Shown here in pieces: positions 8,522 to 17,249 of a stretch of 64,000 bases of DNA (its first letter is position 1; the number at the start of each line of letters is the position of its first letter). Source of the DNA: Microbacterium sediminis (GTDB lineage Bacteria > Actinomycetota > Actinomycetes > Actinomycetales > Microbacteriaceae); assembly GCF_004564075.1 (NCBI RefSeq), contig NZ_CP038256.1, positions 372,001 through 436,000 on the forward strand. Direction: 5' to 3'. The notes under the pieces were generated by a model, which searched no databases, was not told the DNA's origin, and worked only from the letters and a program-made list of their open reading frames with translations. The position numbers were made by a program, and so were the translations under genes.

Positions 8522-9025
8522 ATGTCGAACCGTTCCGAAGGCCTCAGTGGCTCGCAGGAACAGGCATGGTCGCTGCTCGTCGGCGTGACGACCTGGCTGC
8601 CCACGACGATGGACGCGAACCTCGCGCAGGTGGCGGGTCTCAGCCACGCGGAGTATCAGGTGCTCCGCTGGCTCGCGCGCGCCGAGGGCGGCGCGCTGCA
8701 CATGACGCGACTGGCCAACACGACGAGCGTGACGCAGTCCCACCTCTCCCGCATCGTGGCGCGGCTCGAGAAGCGCGAGCTCGTCAGCCGGGAACCGGAC
8801 CCCTACGACGGCCGCTACACCCTGGCCCGTCTCACCGACGCCGGCGCCGCGGTGGTCTCCGCCGCGGACGGCGCGTACGGTGCCTCCGTGCGCGAGCTCG
8901 TCTTCGAGGACGCGCCGGACGAGGACATCGCCGCGCTCGCCCGGGTCTCGGCGCGGATCCTCCAGCGGATCCGTCCCGAGTGCCTCGACGCCCACGCCGC
9001 GCAGCCCGAGCCCGCCGGGTCGTAG
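8522..9025 (+). CDS. MarR-family transcriptional regulator
   Basis: 167-aa winged-helix regulator. The wHTH is visible as HMTRLANTTSVTQSHLSRIVARLEKRELVSREPDPYDGRYTLARLTDAG, which covers the recognition helix (VTQSHLSRIVARLEKRELV) and the beta wing (DGRYTLARLT). The start at 8522 is supported by AGGATGG 7-13 nt upstream; in-frame starts at 8501 and 8513 would extend it by only 3-7 residues. It is divergent from the oxidoreductase pseudogene and probably represses it and itself through the palindrome at 8454-8504. The inducer is unknown. Confidence 0.9.
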   Translation: MSNRSEGLSGSQEQAWSLLVGVTTWLPTTMDANLAQVAGLSHAEYQVLRWLARAEGGALHMTRLANTTSVTQSHLSRIVARLEKRELVSREPDPYDGRYTLARLTDAGAAVVSAADGAYGASVRELVFEDAPDEDIAALARVSARILQRIRPECLDAHAAQPEPAGS

Positions 9026-9035
9026 CGCGCCCGCC

Positions 9036-9914
9036 TCAGCTCCCAGGGGCGGTCTCGCGGGCGAACTCGAGGAGCGCTGCGGCGAGGCCCTCGGGGGCCT
9101 CCTCCGCCATGTGATGGCCCGACTCGATGCCGTGGCCGCGGAGGTCGTCCGCCCACGATCGCCAGATCCGCAGCGGATCGCCATACAGATCCTCGAGGTC
9201 GTCGCGCAGCGACCACAGCACCTGCACGGGCATCCTCAGGCGCCGGCCCGCCCGGCGATCGGCGCGCTCGGCCTCGGCGTCGACGGTCAGGCCCGCGCGG
9301 TAATCCTCGAGCATCGCCCGCACCACCGCGGGGCGCCGGATGCACGCGAGCCATTCGGCGTGGTTCTCCGCACCCATGCTCTCCGGATCCGCGTGATACC
9401 AGGCCTCGGGATCGGCGTTGATGACCCGCTCCGGGATCTCGGGCTGCGCGAAGAAGAACCAGTGCCACCACGCCGTGGCGAAGCGCGCGTCGGCCCGGTC
9501 CAGGTGCTCGCTGATCGGCAGGCAATCCAGCAGGCTCACGCGGGCCACCGCCTCGGGGTGGTCGAGCGCCAGGCGAAGGGCGACATAGCTTCCGCGATCG
9601 TGGCCCGCGAGGGCGAACCGCTCGTACCCGAGCGCCCGCATCACACCGAGCATGTCGTTCGCGACGGCGCGCTTGGAATGGGAGGCGTGATCCGGCGTGG
9701 GCTCCGGACCGATCGATCGCCCGTAGCCTCGCAGGTCGGCGCACACGACGGGCAGTCCCGCCTCGGCCAGCAGCGGCGCGACGCGGTGCCACATCGCCGA
9801 CGTTCGCGGGTGCCCGTGCAGCAGAAGCACCGGCGCGCCCTCGCCCGCGCGGTGCCTTGTCAGGATCGACGCCTCGCCGACATCGATCATCTCCTCCGTG
9901 AACCCCTCGAACAC
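9036..9914 (-). CDS. Alpha/beta hydrolase, haloacetate-dehalogenase-like
   Basis: 292-aa cytoplasmic alpha/beta hydrolase. LLLHGHPRTSAMWHRVAPLL holds the oxyanion HG region, DLRGYGRS follows, and the nucleophile elbow is GHDRG with Asp in place of Ser, the mark of epoxide hydrolases and haloalkane/haloacetate dehalogenases. A later Asp (SLLDCLP) and His (SGHHMAEEAPE) complete the triad. The cap-domain Trp-rich stretch WWHWFFFAQPE is shared with fluoroacetate-dehalogenase relatives. I chose GTG 9914 because family members begin [M]FEGFTEE; ATG 9890 has a Shine-Dalgarno too close to use. Downstream of, and probably co-transcribed with, the SRPBCC gene. The substrate is inferred from family only. 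Confidence 0.83.
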   Translation of the reverse strand: MFEGFTEEMIDVGEASILTRHRAGEGAPVLLLHGHPRTSAMWHRVAPLLAEAGLPVVCADLRGYGRSIGPEPTPDHASHSKRAVANDMLGVMRALGYERFALAGHDRGSYVALRLALDHPEAVARVSLLDCLPISEHLDRADARFATAWWHWFFFAQPEIPERVINADPEAWYHADPESMGAENHAEWLACIRRPAVVRAMLEDYRAGLTVDAEAERADRRAGRRLRMPVQVLWSLRDDLEDLYGDPLRIWRSWADDLRGHGIESGHHMAEEAPEGLAAALLEFARETAPGS

Positions 9915-9988
9915 GCCGCCATTCTCGCCCGAGATCCGGTGCGGGCCGGTCGCCGCCCCGACGGCACCCGCGATCGGTGCTGCCGTCG

Positions 9989-10402
9989 TCAGGCCTCGCC
10001 GAGGCAGGCGTCGCGCAGCCGCCCGAGGTGAAAGCGCCAGCCGTCCGCGTGCTCGGCGGCGAGGGCGGCCGGGGTGCCGGCGTCCGCGAACCCCGTCTCG
10101 GTGATCGCGACCTCGGTCGCGGCCCCGTCCTCGGCCAGATCGATCGACACGTGCGTGCTGCCGCGCCACTCGGGCTGCCGCCAGTCGAACGCCAGCAACC
10201 GGGGCCGCTCCGCCGCCGTCACGGTTCCCGACGCCTCCCGCCGCTCGCCGTCCTCGATCCACGTCTCGATGAGGGGCGCTCCGGCGGCGGCCTCGAACAC
10301 CATGTCGGGCCACCACACGGACCGCCCGACGGTGAGCGCGTGCCACACCGCCTCCGTACCCGCCTCGATCCGCAACGAGACCCGCACGCCGTCACCCGTC
10401 AC
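9989..10402 (-). CDS. SRPBCC-domain (AHSA1/polyketide-cyclase-like) protein
   Basis: 137-aa START-like lipid/hydrophobic-ligand-binding fold. Typical elements in order: IEAGTEAVWHAL near the N-terminus, VWWPDMVFEAAAGAPLIETW, a central FDWRQPEW strand, TEVAITETGF, and the C-terminal helix HADGWRFHLGRLRDACLG. GTG 10402 is preferred because GGGGGAG sits just upstream; longer frames are antisense noise. It precedes the hydrolase gene by 74 bp on the same strand. Such proteins often act as ligand carriers or regulators' partners; no specific role is readable. Confidence 0.8.
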   Translation of the reverse strand: MTGDGVRVSLRIEAGTEAVWHALTVGRSVWWPDMVFEAAAGAPLIETWIEDGERREASGTVTAAERPRLLAFDWRQPEWRGSTHVSIDLAEDGAATEVAITETGFADAGTPAALAAEHADGWRFHLGRLRDACLGEA

Positions 10403-10525
10403 GATCTCCCCCGTGCGCCGTCGATCGCGGACCTTGTCATGGCCACAGTCTGCGGCATGGCAGAGGGCGCGCGCAGGCGCGGGCAGAACCGCTCGTGCCA
10501 CGGGCGCCGCGGCTAGCGTGGGGAG

Positions 10526-11257
10526 GTGCCTCGTCCTCTCACGCTCATCACCGGTGGAACCCGCGGCATCGGCGCCGCCGTCGCGCGGCGCCTCGCCGCG
10601 GAAGGCCACGACCTCGTCCTCGGCTATGCGCGCGACGAGGACGCCGCGACCCGGATGCGCGCCGCGGTCGAGTCGCTCGGAGCGTCCTGCCGACTCGTGC
10701 GCGCCGACCTCACCAGCGACGAAGGCATCGACGCGCTCTTCGGGGAGGCGGCCGAGGCCGGCCGTCTCGCCGGCGTCGTCAACAACGCCGGCGCAACCCT
10801 GCACATCGGGCCTCTCACCCAGACACCGAGCGACGTCATCCGTCGCGTCATCGACCTCAACCTGACCTCCGCCGTGCTCGTCGCGCGCCGCGCGGTCGCC
10901 GAACTGGCGGAGGGTGGCGTGCTCGTCAACATCTCTTCGGGTGCCGCGACGACCGGCTCGCCGGGGGAGTACGTGCACTACGCCGCCGCGAAGGCGGGCG
11001 TGGACGCGCTCACGAAGGGCCTCGCGATCGAGGCGGCGGATCGCGGCATCCGCGTGGTCGGTGTCGCGCCCGGCACCATCGACACCGACATCCACGCCGA
11101 CGCGAGCGATGCCGGCCGCGTGGCGCGCGTCGCGGCCTCGCATCCCCTGGGGCGCGCCGGCCGGGCCGAGGAGGTCGCCGGCGTCGTGGCCTTCGCGCTC
11201 TCGTCGGACGCCTCGTACGTCACGGGCACGACGATCCGGGTGGCCGGCGGCCGCTGA
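10526..11257 (+). CDS. SDR-family oxidoreductase (FabG-like)
   Basis: 243-aa classical SDR. Cofactor motif TGGTRGIGAAVA (residues 8-19), NNAG motif (NNAGATLHI), catalytic Ser in NISSGAA and YAAAKAG as the YxxxK pair. The C-terminal TGTTIRVAGGR is typical of 3-oxoacyl-ACP reductase-like proteins. The GTG start follows GGGGAGG. It originally preceded the tRNA-Phe locus: its stop lies 19 bp before the terminator copy that begins the island repeat. The substrate is unknown. Confidence 0.9.
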   Translation: MPRPLTLITGGTRGIGAAVARRLAAEGHDLVLGYARDEDAATRMRAAVESLGASCRLVRADLTSDEGIDALFGEAAEAGRLAGVVNNAGATLHIGPLTQTPSDVIRRVIDLNLTSAVLVARRAVAELAEGGVLVNISSGAATTGSPGEYVHYAAAKAGVDALTKGLAIEAADRGIRVVGVAPGTIDTDIHADASDAGRVARVAASHPLGRAGRAEEVAGVVAFALSSDASYVTGTTIRVAGGR

Positions 11258-11275
11258 GCGCTCCCGCGAAACGCG

Positions 11276-11349
11276 AAACCCCCGGCGAACCGGGGGTTTC
11301 AGGTGGTGGCTCCGACGGGCGTCGATCCCGTGACCTCACGATTTTCAGT
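11276..11349. repeat. Left attachment repeat with truncated tRNA-Phe
   Basis: Identical to 18917-18990. 11276-11299 is a terminator hairpin (arms AAACCCCCGG / CCGGGGGTTT, loop CGAA) that also serves the SDR gene. 11304-11349 is the 3' part of tRNA-Phe on the minus strand (CCA end to anticodon). After 11349 the sequence departs from the tRNA (TACATTTC instead of CGTGCGC), marking the crossover. Confidence 0.92.
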
Positions 11350-11456
11350 TACATTTCGCGGGCTGGTGGGTGCTCGTTGGTGCTCAACTCCCGCGTGATT
11401 CCGCGGATGTTGTTCTCGTTGGTCGTGGCTGCTGCCGGGTAGTTTCAGCCGGGTTC

Positions 11457-11474
11457 CCGGCACAGGACCGGCAC
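11457..11474 (+). repeat. Arm-type double repeat, left end of island
   Basis: CCGGCAC occurs twice, 11 bp apart (11457-11463, 11468-11474), separated by AGGA. The same double motif with AAAA spacing lies in the same orientation at 18856-18873 near the other end. One-helical-turn spacing and placement inside both att repeats fit integrase arm-binding sites (inference). Confidence 0.55.
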
Positions 11475-11655
11475 GGGCGGCCGTCGCATTCGCTCGATCC
11501 TGCAGTCGCGCCGAAAGGGTACTGCCCGCGTTTCGACGTGATTCGGTTTCGGTTGTTCAAGTTCGCGCCGTGTTGCGCTGCTGACCAGCAGCGCCGGCCC
11601 GTGCGCCGGAATCGATCGATTCTGAGCAGTCCGAGCAACGCGCGGTGCGCGCCGC

Positions 11656-11682
11656 GAAATATCGGGGAAGCTCCGATATTTC
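11656..11682. promoter_or_regulatory. Palindrome/hairpin upstream of the VIT gene
   Basis: Arms GAAATATCGG (11656-11665) and CCGATATTTC (11673-11682). With one G-U pair the stem reaches 12 bp around an AAG loop. It lies 94 bp before the start of the VIT gene and is AT-rich against the background. It could be an operator or an RNA hairpin; it is not followed by a T-run on the plus strand, so it is not a clear terminator. Confidence 0.5.
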
Positions 11683-11775
11683 AACGTGTGGGAGCAGCTT
11701 TCTTAGCCGCGTCCTCCAGGTATGCGTAGCCTCACCAACGTTGAGCCGGCCGGGCATCGGTGCTTGAGTGAGCGG

Positions 11776-12510
11776 ATGTCGACCGATGGCACCACCGAAC
11801 CAGCGCTGCACCCCGGCGAGCCCCACCGCGGGGGCATCGCGCAGCGTCTCAACTGGCTGCGCGCCGGCGTGCTGGGCGCCAACGACGGTATCGTCTCGGT
11901 CGCCGCCATCGTCGTGGGCGTTGCCGGCGCCACGAGCGCGATCGGCCCCATCCTCACCGCGGGCGTCGCAGGCCTGGTCGGGGGTGCGATCTCGATGGCG
12001 CTCGGGGAGTATGTCTCGGTCAGCAGCCAGAGCGACAGTGAGAAAGCCCTCATCGCGAAGGAACGCGCCGAGCTGCGCGAGTTGCCCGAGGAAGAGCTCG
12101 ACGAGCTCACCGGCCTCTACCGCGCCAAAGGGCTGAGCGAGACCACCGCCCGCCAGGTGGCGGTCGAGCTCACCGAGCGCGACGCACTGTCGGCGCACCT
12201 TGCGATCGAGCTGAACATCGATCAGGACGACGTGGTGAGTCCGTGGCATGCCGCGGCCGCATCCGCGGCAGCGTTCACGATCGGCGCCATCCTGCCGATG
12301 CTCGCCATCCTGCTACCCCCCGCCGACTGGCGCATCCCGGTGACCTTCGTCGCCGTGCTGCTCGCACTGGCGATCACGGGCACTCTGTCCGCGACGATCG
12401 GCGGTAGCTCCCGCCTGCGGGCTACACTCAGAGTCGTCATCGGCGGCGCCCTGGCCCTAGCCGCAACCTACGGCGTCGGCGCCTTGCTCGGAGCCTCCGG
12501 CGTTGTATAG
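11776..12510 (+). CDS. VIT1/CCC1-family membrane protein (iron/manganese transporter-like)
   Basis: 244-aa integral membrane protein of the vacuolar iron transporter family, which exports or sequesters Fe2+/Mn2+. TM1 carries the family motif WLRAGVLGANDGIVSVAAIVVGVAGA (residues about 30-56). The next helix has GLVGGAISMALGEYVSVSSQSDSE. A cytoplasmic acidic/helical metal-binding region rich in Glu follows (KERAELRELPEEELDELTGLY), then three C-terminal TMs. ATG 11776 is chosen as the start of MSTDGTTEP; an in-frame ATG at 11722 would add 18 residues of doubtful composition. It is the only apparently intact metabolic cargo of the island. A terminator follows at 12705. Confidence 0.9.
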   Translation: MSTDGTTEPALHPGEPHRGGIAQRLNWLRAGVLGANDGIVSVAAIVVGVAGATSAIGPILTAGVAGLVGGAISMALGEYVSVSSQSDSEKALIAKERAELRELPEEELDELTGLYRAKGLSETTARQVAVELTERDALSAHLAIELNIDQDDVVSPWHAAAASAAAFTIGAILPMLAILLPPADWRIPVTFVAVLLALAITGTLSATIGGSSRLRATLRVVIGGALALAATYGVGALLGASGVV

Positions 12511-12704
12511 CGGGTGTCTGTTGCGGAAGGTCCGACCTCACTATGGCGGCGGTGGCTGTCGGGAAACGCTCGTGCGAATGGGTGATGGATCGGTGGGTGC
12601 TCAGACCGAGGTCGCTGACGGTCAGGACCCCTGACGTGTTGAAGCTCGCGCAGAACATTATCGCCAGCCAGAACCTCCACCGGTACGTGATCGCAAGCGA
12701 CAGG

Positions 12705-12734
12705 AAAGGGGCCCGCCGGCTGGCGGGCCCCTTT
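12705..12734 (+). terminator. Rho-independent terminator
   Basis: 13-bp perfect arms AAAGGGGCCCGCC / GGCGGGCCCCTTT around GGCT, followed by a short T/C tract. It serves transcripts arriving from the VIT gene. Confidence 0.8.
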
Positions 12735-12759
12735 CTCGTGGTGAGCGAGTATCAATGTA

Positions 12760-12785
12760 CTGTCAGAGTGATATCACTCTGACAG
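12760..12785. repeat. 26-bp perfect palindrome
   Basis: Half-site CTGTCAGAGTGAT followed directly by its reverse complement, centre GATATC, no spacer. Too compact for an RNA terminator; it has the form of a protein-binding operator or recombination site. Confidence 0.6.
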
Positions 12786-13412
12786 CACTCTTAGCTGCCA
12801 TGTTCGGCGCGAAGGACCTCGAGTCCGCGTTGCAGCGCACGCAGCGCCGTCTTGTGTTGCTATCTAGTTCGGCAACGTCTCGGCCAGCCCATGGAGCCCA
12901 GCTTCTCTCGCGACCAATTGCGTTGCTCGAGCGATTGCACGAGTTTCCAGTTCGTCTGCGTCCGCCAGTAGCTCGTTGCCTCTGAGCGCGAGGTCGGAGA
13001 TGGCTTCTTCAGACCTCGCGTCGAACCGAGGCACGGGGACCTCCTGGATGTCGACTGGATCTAGGTGCGGGATAGACGTGCCGGAGGCGTTCCTGACAAC
13101 CAACAGTCGACCGTACGTTTCGTTGGAGAGGAAGGTCTGGAGGTAGCCGCCTGGAATACGCGACTCATCAAGCGCGATCCGGATCAGGTCGTCACTACCA
13201 AAGACTCCGGCCATCGAAGTCGGAATCATGCGAACACGACCAAGCAGCCCGTATACCTGACCCGAGCGGGCCATCACCATCTCGCCGGGGGTGAGATAGT
13301 AACGATCCGGATCCGGAACCAGCGCCGGATAGATCCGCTTGGTGACTGGTGGGTTCACGTCGAAGATTTCAGAGGCGCTCCGGTAGGGCGTACCTGACTG
13401 GCTGTAGTGACG

Positions 13413-13421
13413 CTTGAAGCG
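13413..13421. repeat. Target duplication, IS256 copy 1
   Basis: CTTGAAGCG at 13413-13421 and again at 14839-14847, flanking the element exactly. Confidence 0.9.
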
Positions 13422-14838
13422 CCTGGAGTCCCGCGGGGTGGTGGTCTTTCGGGCCCGCGGCGTCGTGACCGCGACGGGGTGAGCCATCGTGCGATGGTCA
13501 GTGAGAACGACCAAGAACTCACACAGAAAGACGACACCGCACGATGGCTCTTGACCAGTCTGCCCTCCTCGAGCTGCTCGGGGAACTGAAGCTCACCGGC
13601 ACCACCGACCGCATCCGAGCCGCGACCGAGCGGCTCTACCAGGAGCTGATCGACGCGGAGACAGCCGCATTCATCGGCGCCGCCCCCTACGAGCGCACGA
13701 GCGAGCGCACGACTACCCGCAACGGTTCCCGGCCGCGGGTGCTGTCGACCACGGCTGGGGATCTGGAGTTGCGGATCCCGAAGTTGCGGCAGGGGTCGTT
13801 CTTCCCGTCGCTGCTGGAGCGGCGCCGCCGGGTCGACCAAGCCTTGTTCGCGGTCGTGATGGAGGCCTACCTCCACGGCGTCTCAACCCGGAAGGTCGAT
13901 GACCTCGTCAAAGCGCTCGGCGCTGACACTGGCATCTCGAAGTCCGAGGTGTCCCGCATCTGCCAAGGGCTCGACGCCGAGGTCGCATCGTTCCGCGACC
14001 GCTCGCTGTCTGACATCGCCTACCCCTACGTGTTCCTCGACGCGACCTACTGCAAGGTCCGCATCGACCACCGTGTCGTGTCCCAGGCGGTCGTCGTCGC
14101 GATCGGCGTCGCCGCTGACGGGCGGCGGGTCGTGCTGGGCTTCGATGTCGGAGACAGCGAGACCGAGGAGTTCTGGAAGCAGTTCCTGCGCTCGTTGAAG
14201 ACACGAGGTCTGGGCGGGGTGAAGCTGGTGATCTCCGACGCCCACGCCGGACTGAAGAAGGCCGCAGCGACCGTGTTGCAGGGCGCCGCCTGGCAGCGCT
14301 GCCGCGTCCACTTCATGCGCAACGTCCTGACCGCCCTCCCGAAGGGCCGGCAGGAGATGGTCGCCAGCGTGATCCGCACGATCTTCGCCCAACCCGACGC
14401 CGAGCACATCGATGCCCAGTTCGACGAAGTCGTGCGCATGATCGAGCGCGTCCACCCCAAGACCGCCGTGATGCTCACCGACGCCCGTGACGACATCCTC
14501 GCGTTCAAAGCGTTCCCCGCCCGGCATTGGCGACAGATCTGGTCCACGAACCCGCTGGAACGCCTCAATCGGGAGATCAAGCGCCGCACCGACGTCGTTG
14601 GCGTGTTCCCGAACAACGCCGCCCTGCTCCGCCTGGCCGGCTCCGTCCTCGTCGAGCAACACGACGAATGGGAAGCCGCCGACCGCCGCTACTTCTCCGA
14701 AGCCTCCATGACCGAGCTCACCGCGACCACCCCCACCATCGACGAGGCGGTGATACTCCCCGAGATCACCGCCGCCTAAACTAACGACAGCTGATCATCG
14801 CAACGAAGCGAAAGACCACCACTCAAACGGACGCGGCC
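13422..14838 (+). mobile_element. IS256-family insertion sequence, copy 1
   Basis: 1417-bp element with imperfect terminal inverted repeats: left CCTGGAGTCCCGCGGG, right (reverse complement) GGCCGCGTCCGTTTGA, then a shared GTGGTGGTCTTTCG. It is flanked by a 9-bp duplication and interrupts hsdS. It appears identical to copy 2 at 15203. Confidence 0.93.
13544..14779 (+). CDS. IS256-family (Mutator-type) transposase
   Basis: 411-aa DDE transposase that cuts and pastes its own element through a circular intermediate (family knowledge). Catalytic residues are visible in FLDATYCKVR (first Asp), VISDAHAGL (second Asp) and NPLERLNREIKRRTDVVGVFP (Glu). The N-terminal DNA-binding region is MALDQSALLELLGELKL. 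The reading frame is full-length and apparently active. It is identical in length and sequence to the transposase of copy 2. Confidence 0.95.
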   Translation: MALDQSALLELLGELKLTGTTDRIRAATERLYQELIDAETAAFIGAAPYERTSERTTTRNGSRPRVLSTTAGDLELRIPKLRQGSFFPSLLERRRRVDQALFAVVMEAYLHGVSTRKVDDLVKALGADTGISKSEVSRICQGLDAEVASFRDRSLSDIAYPYVFLDATYCKVRIDHRVVSQAVVVAIGVAADGRRVVLGFDVGDSETEEFWKQFLRSLKTRGLGGVKLVISDAHAGLKKAAATVLQGAAWQRCRVHFMRNVLTALPKGRQEMVASVIRTIFAQPDAEHIDAQFDEVVRMIERVHPKTAVMLTDARDDILAFKAFPARHWRQIWSTNPLERLNREIKRRTDVVGVFPNNAALLRLAGSVLVEQHDEWEAADRRYFSEASMTELTATTPTIDEAVILPEITAA

Positions 14839-15202
14839 CTTGAAGCGGTTCTCGAGTCGCACGGACTCGGTCACGTCCGCCAGGCGGACGACCTTTTTCG
14901 CGTTGGATGCGACGAGGCGTTCCACGTCCCGGACCTCGGAGCGCTGGTACTGGGCCTCCAGTCGGCGCCGTCCGCTCAACACCTCCGAGACGGGTACCGA
15001 TTGCCAAACAGTGGTGTCGATTCGTTGACGCTCAGGATTAATGAGGTCGTTCAAGGCGCTGTCCGCATCGTCCAACAGAGCGCGTCCGCGCCGCCTTAGT
15101 TCCAGCGCTTGACTGATCTGCGTTCCGACGGAGGACCGCAATCCTGCCTCAGGCATCACGATGGGCATTTCGCGAACATGCTCGGGCTCGAGATGCTTGA
15201 TC

Positions 15203-16619
15203 CCTGGAGTCCCGCGGGGTGGTGGTCTTTCGGGCCCGCGGCGTCGTGACCGCGACGGGGTGAGCCATCGTGCGATGGTCAGTGAGAACGACCAAGAACT
15301 CACACAGAAAGACGACACCGCACGATGGCTCTTGACCAGTCTGCCCTCCTCGAGCTGCTCGGGGAACTGAAGCTCACCGGCACCACCGACCGCATCCGAG
15401 CCGCGACCGAGCGGCTCTACCAGGAGCTGATCGACGCGGAGACAGCCGCATTCATCGGCGCCGCCCCCTACGAGCGCACGAGCGAGCGCACGACTACCCG
15501 CAACGGTTCCCGGCCGCGGGTGCTGTCGACCACGGCTGGGGATCTGGAGTTGCGGATCCCGAAGTTGCGGCAGGGGTCGTTCTTCCCGTCGCTGCTGGAG
15601 CGGCGCCGCCGGGTCGACCAAGCCTTGTTCGCGGTCGTGATGGAGGCCTACCTCCACGGCGTCTCAACCCGGAAGGTCGATGACCTCGTCAAAGCGCTCG
15701 GCGCTGACACTGGCATCTCGAAGTCCGAGGTGTCCCGCATCTGCCAAGGGCTCGACGCCGAGGTCGCATCGTTCCGCGACCGCTCGCTGTCTGACATCGC
15801 CTACCCCTACGTGTTCCTCGACGCGACCTACTGCAAGGTCCGCATCGACCACCGTGTCGTGTCCCAGGCGGTCGTCGTCGCGATCGGCGTCGCCGCTGAC
15901 GGGCGGCGGGTCGTGCTGGGCTTCGATGTCGGAGACAGCGAGACCGAGGAGTTCTGGAAGCAGTTCCTGCGCTCGTTGAAGACACGAGGTCTGGGCGGGG
16001 TGAAGCTGGTGATCTCCGACGCCCACGCCGGACTGAAGAAGGCCGCAGCGACCGTGTTGCAGGGCGCCGCCTGGCAGCGCTGCCGCGTCCACTTCATGCG
16101 CAACGTCCTGACCGCCCTCCCGAAGGGCCGGCAGGAGATGGTCGCCAGCGTGATCCGCACGATCTTCGCCCAACCCGACGCCGAGCACATCGATGCCCAG
16201 TTCGACGAAGTCGTGCGCATGATCGAGCGCGTCCACCCCAAGACCGCCGTGATGCTCACCGACGCCCGTGACGACATCCTCGCGTTCAAAGCGTTCCCCG
16301 CCCGGCATTGGCGACAGATCTGGTCCACGAACCCGCTGGAACGCCTCAATCGGGAGATCAAGCGCCGCACCGACGTCGTTGGCGTGTTCCCGAACAACGC
16401 CGCCCTGCTCCGCCTGGCCGGCTCCGTCCTCGTCGAGCAACACGACGAATGGGAAGCCGCCGACCGCCGCTACTTCTCCGAAGCCTCCATGACCGAGCTC
16501 ACCGCGACCACCCCCACCATCGACGAGGCGGTGATACTCCCCGAGATCACCGCCGCCTAAACTAACGACAGCTGATCATCGCAACGAAGCGAAAGACCAC
16601 CACTCAAACGGACGCGGCC
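15203..16619 (+). mobile_element. IS256-family insertion sequence, copy 2
   Basis: Second 1417-bp copy in the same orientation, with target duplication TGCTTGATC at 15194-15202 and 16620-16628. Its own duplication shows an independent insertion and not a tandem duplication of copy 1. Only 364 bp of hsdS separate the two copies. Confidence 0.93.
15325..16560 (+). CDS. IS256-family (Mutator-type) transposase
   Basis: 411 aa, the same protein as 13544-14779, with the full DDE set (FLDATYCKVR, VISDAHAGL, NPLERLNREIKRR). Two intact identical transposases imply recent activity in this genome. Confidence 0.95.
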   Translation: MALDQSALLELLGELKLTGTTDRIRAATERLYQELIDAETAAFIGAAPYERTSERTTTRNGSRPRVLSTTAGDLELRIPKLRQGSFFPSLLERRRRVDQALFAVVMEAYLHGVSTRKVDDLVKALGADTGISKSEVSRICQGLDAEVASFRDRSLSDIAYPYVFLDATYCKVRIDHRVVSQAVVVAIGVAADGRRVVLGFDVGDSETEEFWKQFLRSLKTRGLGGVKLVISDAHAGLKKAAATVLQGAAWQRCRVHFMRNVLTALPKGRQEMVASVIRTIFAQPDAEHIDAQFDEVVRMIERVHPKTAVMLTDARDDILAFKAFPARHWRQIWSTNPLERLNREIKRRTDVVGVFPNNAALLRLAGSVLVEQHDEWEAADRRYFSEASMTELTATTPTIDEAVILPEITAA

Positions 16620-17151
16620 TGCTTGATCATGTGCCCATACTGGGCAGATCGCGCAATGCTGTAGAAGATCGGCGTCTTCATATACGCATAGATCCACCCG
16701 AGTTCGTCTGCATCATGCGCTTCGATTCGGAGCAGGTCGTGGGTAATGAGTCGGTCGATATGCTCCGCGTAGGTTGCCGTGACCTTGCCAACCTCGCCGG
16801 AACAGGACATCAACAGCATGTCCAGGGACACCTTGCGTGACGCGACATCCCGAACCATTGGCTCGGCAACCCACTTCCGCACGCGCGGCCGAGCTTCGAA
16901 GACCTGGCCGGCGGAGAGGAACGGCAACCCCTTCCCCGCGGGCACCACGTATCCCTTGAGACGGGACGGTTGCCACACGCTCGCGACCTCGCTGATGCGT
17001 CGAGAGTGGGCGGGTCCGTCCTCGATTCGGCGACGGAGGCCGTAGCCATCGGTGAGGTATGTTCGCGCCTCGAGCCTCCGTTGCTGAGTGGCGACCAGCG
17101 AGAGCGCCACGGAGGCCCAGGGGAGATCGATCTCCTCGGCGGGCGCGGTGT

Positions 17152-17241
17152 TTACTGCTGGTGTTGCTGCAGCCATGCTCGGAACGCCTTCGCAATCTCC
17201 TGGGTGTTGTCGTCGGGCACGCGCTCCTGAGCTAGGTGAGG
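17152..17241 (-). pseudogene. hsdM: C-terminal stub of a type I methylase subunit (HsdM)
   Basis: About 29 residues ending AKAFRAWLQQHQQ-stop, preceded by AQERVPDDNTQEI, the usual C-terminal shape of HsdM. The stop (17152-17154) lies inside hsdS, whose ATG at 17176 overlaps it by 25 bp, a normal hsdM/hsdS arrangement. Upstream of about 17241 the frame runs into transposon sequence on the other strand, so the rest of hsdM has been deleted or displaced. Confidence 0.65.
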
Positions 17242-17249
17242 CTGCGCGT

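Larger units (their letters stand above)
11350..11775. other. Island left end without a recognisable gene
   Basis: No convincing coding sequence on either strand. It holds the left arm-type repeat (11457-11474) and a strong hairpin (11656-11682) that lies in the probable leader of the VIT gene. GC content is visibly lower than in the flanking chromosome. Confidence 0.6.
12511..12863. other. Intergenic stretch with terminator and perfect palindrome
   Basis: Between the VIT stop and the hsdS stop I see no supported gene. It contains a terminator (12705-12734) and a 26-bp perfect palindrome (12760-12785). Open frames here (for example 12543-12782) have no family features. Confidence 0.6.
12864..17176 (-). 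pseudogene. hsdS: Type I restriction specificity subunit (HsdS) split by two IS256 copies
   Basis: Specificity subunit of a type I restriction-modification enzyme; it would pick the target DNA sequence through two recognition domains. The gene is in three pieces on the minus strand: 17176-16620, 15193-14839 and 13412-12864. Removing both IS copies and one copy of each 9-bp target duplication joins them in frame (GHMI/KHLEPEHV and LENRF/KRHYSQS) to 486 aa, a normal HsdS length. Hallmarks: EHVREMPIVMPEAG and DIQEVPVPRFD at the ends of the two recognition domains, each followed by a conserved helix. The start ATG overlaps the end of the hsdM stub. No hsdR or functional hsdM is nearby. Confidence 0.88.

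Noticed and set aside
12543..12782. Small plus-strand open frame after the VIT gene
   Set aside because: It runs through a terminator and into the palindrome, with no ribosome-binding site or family resemblance.
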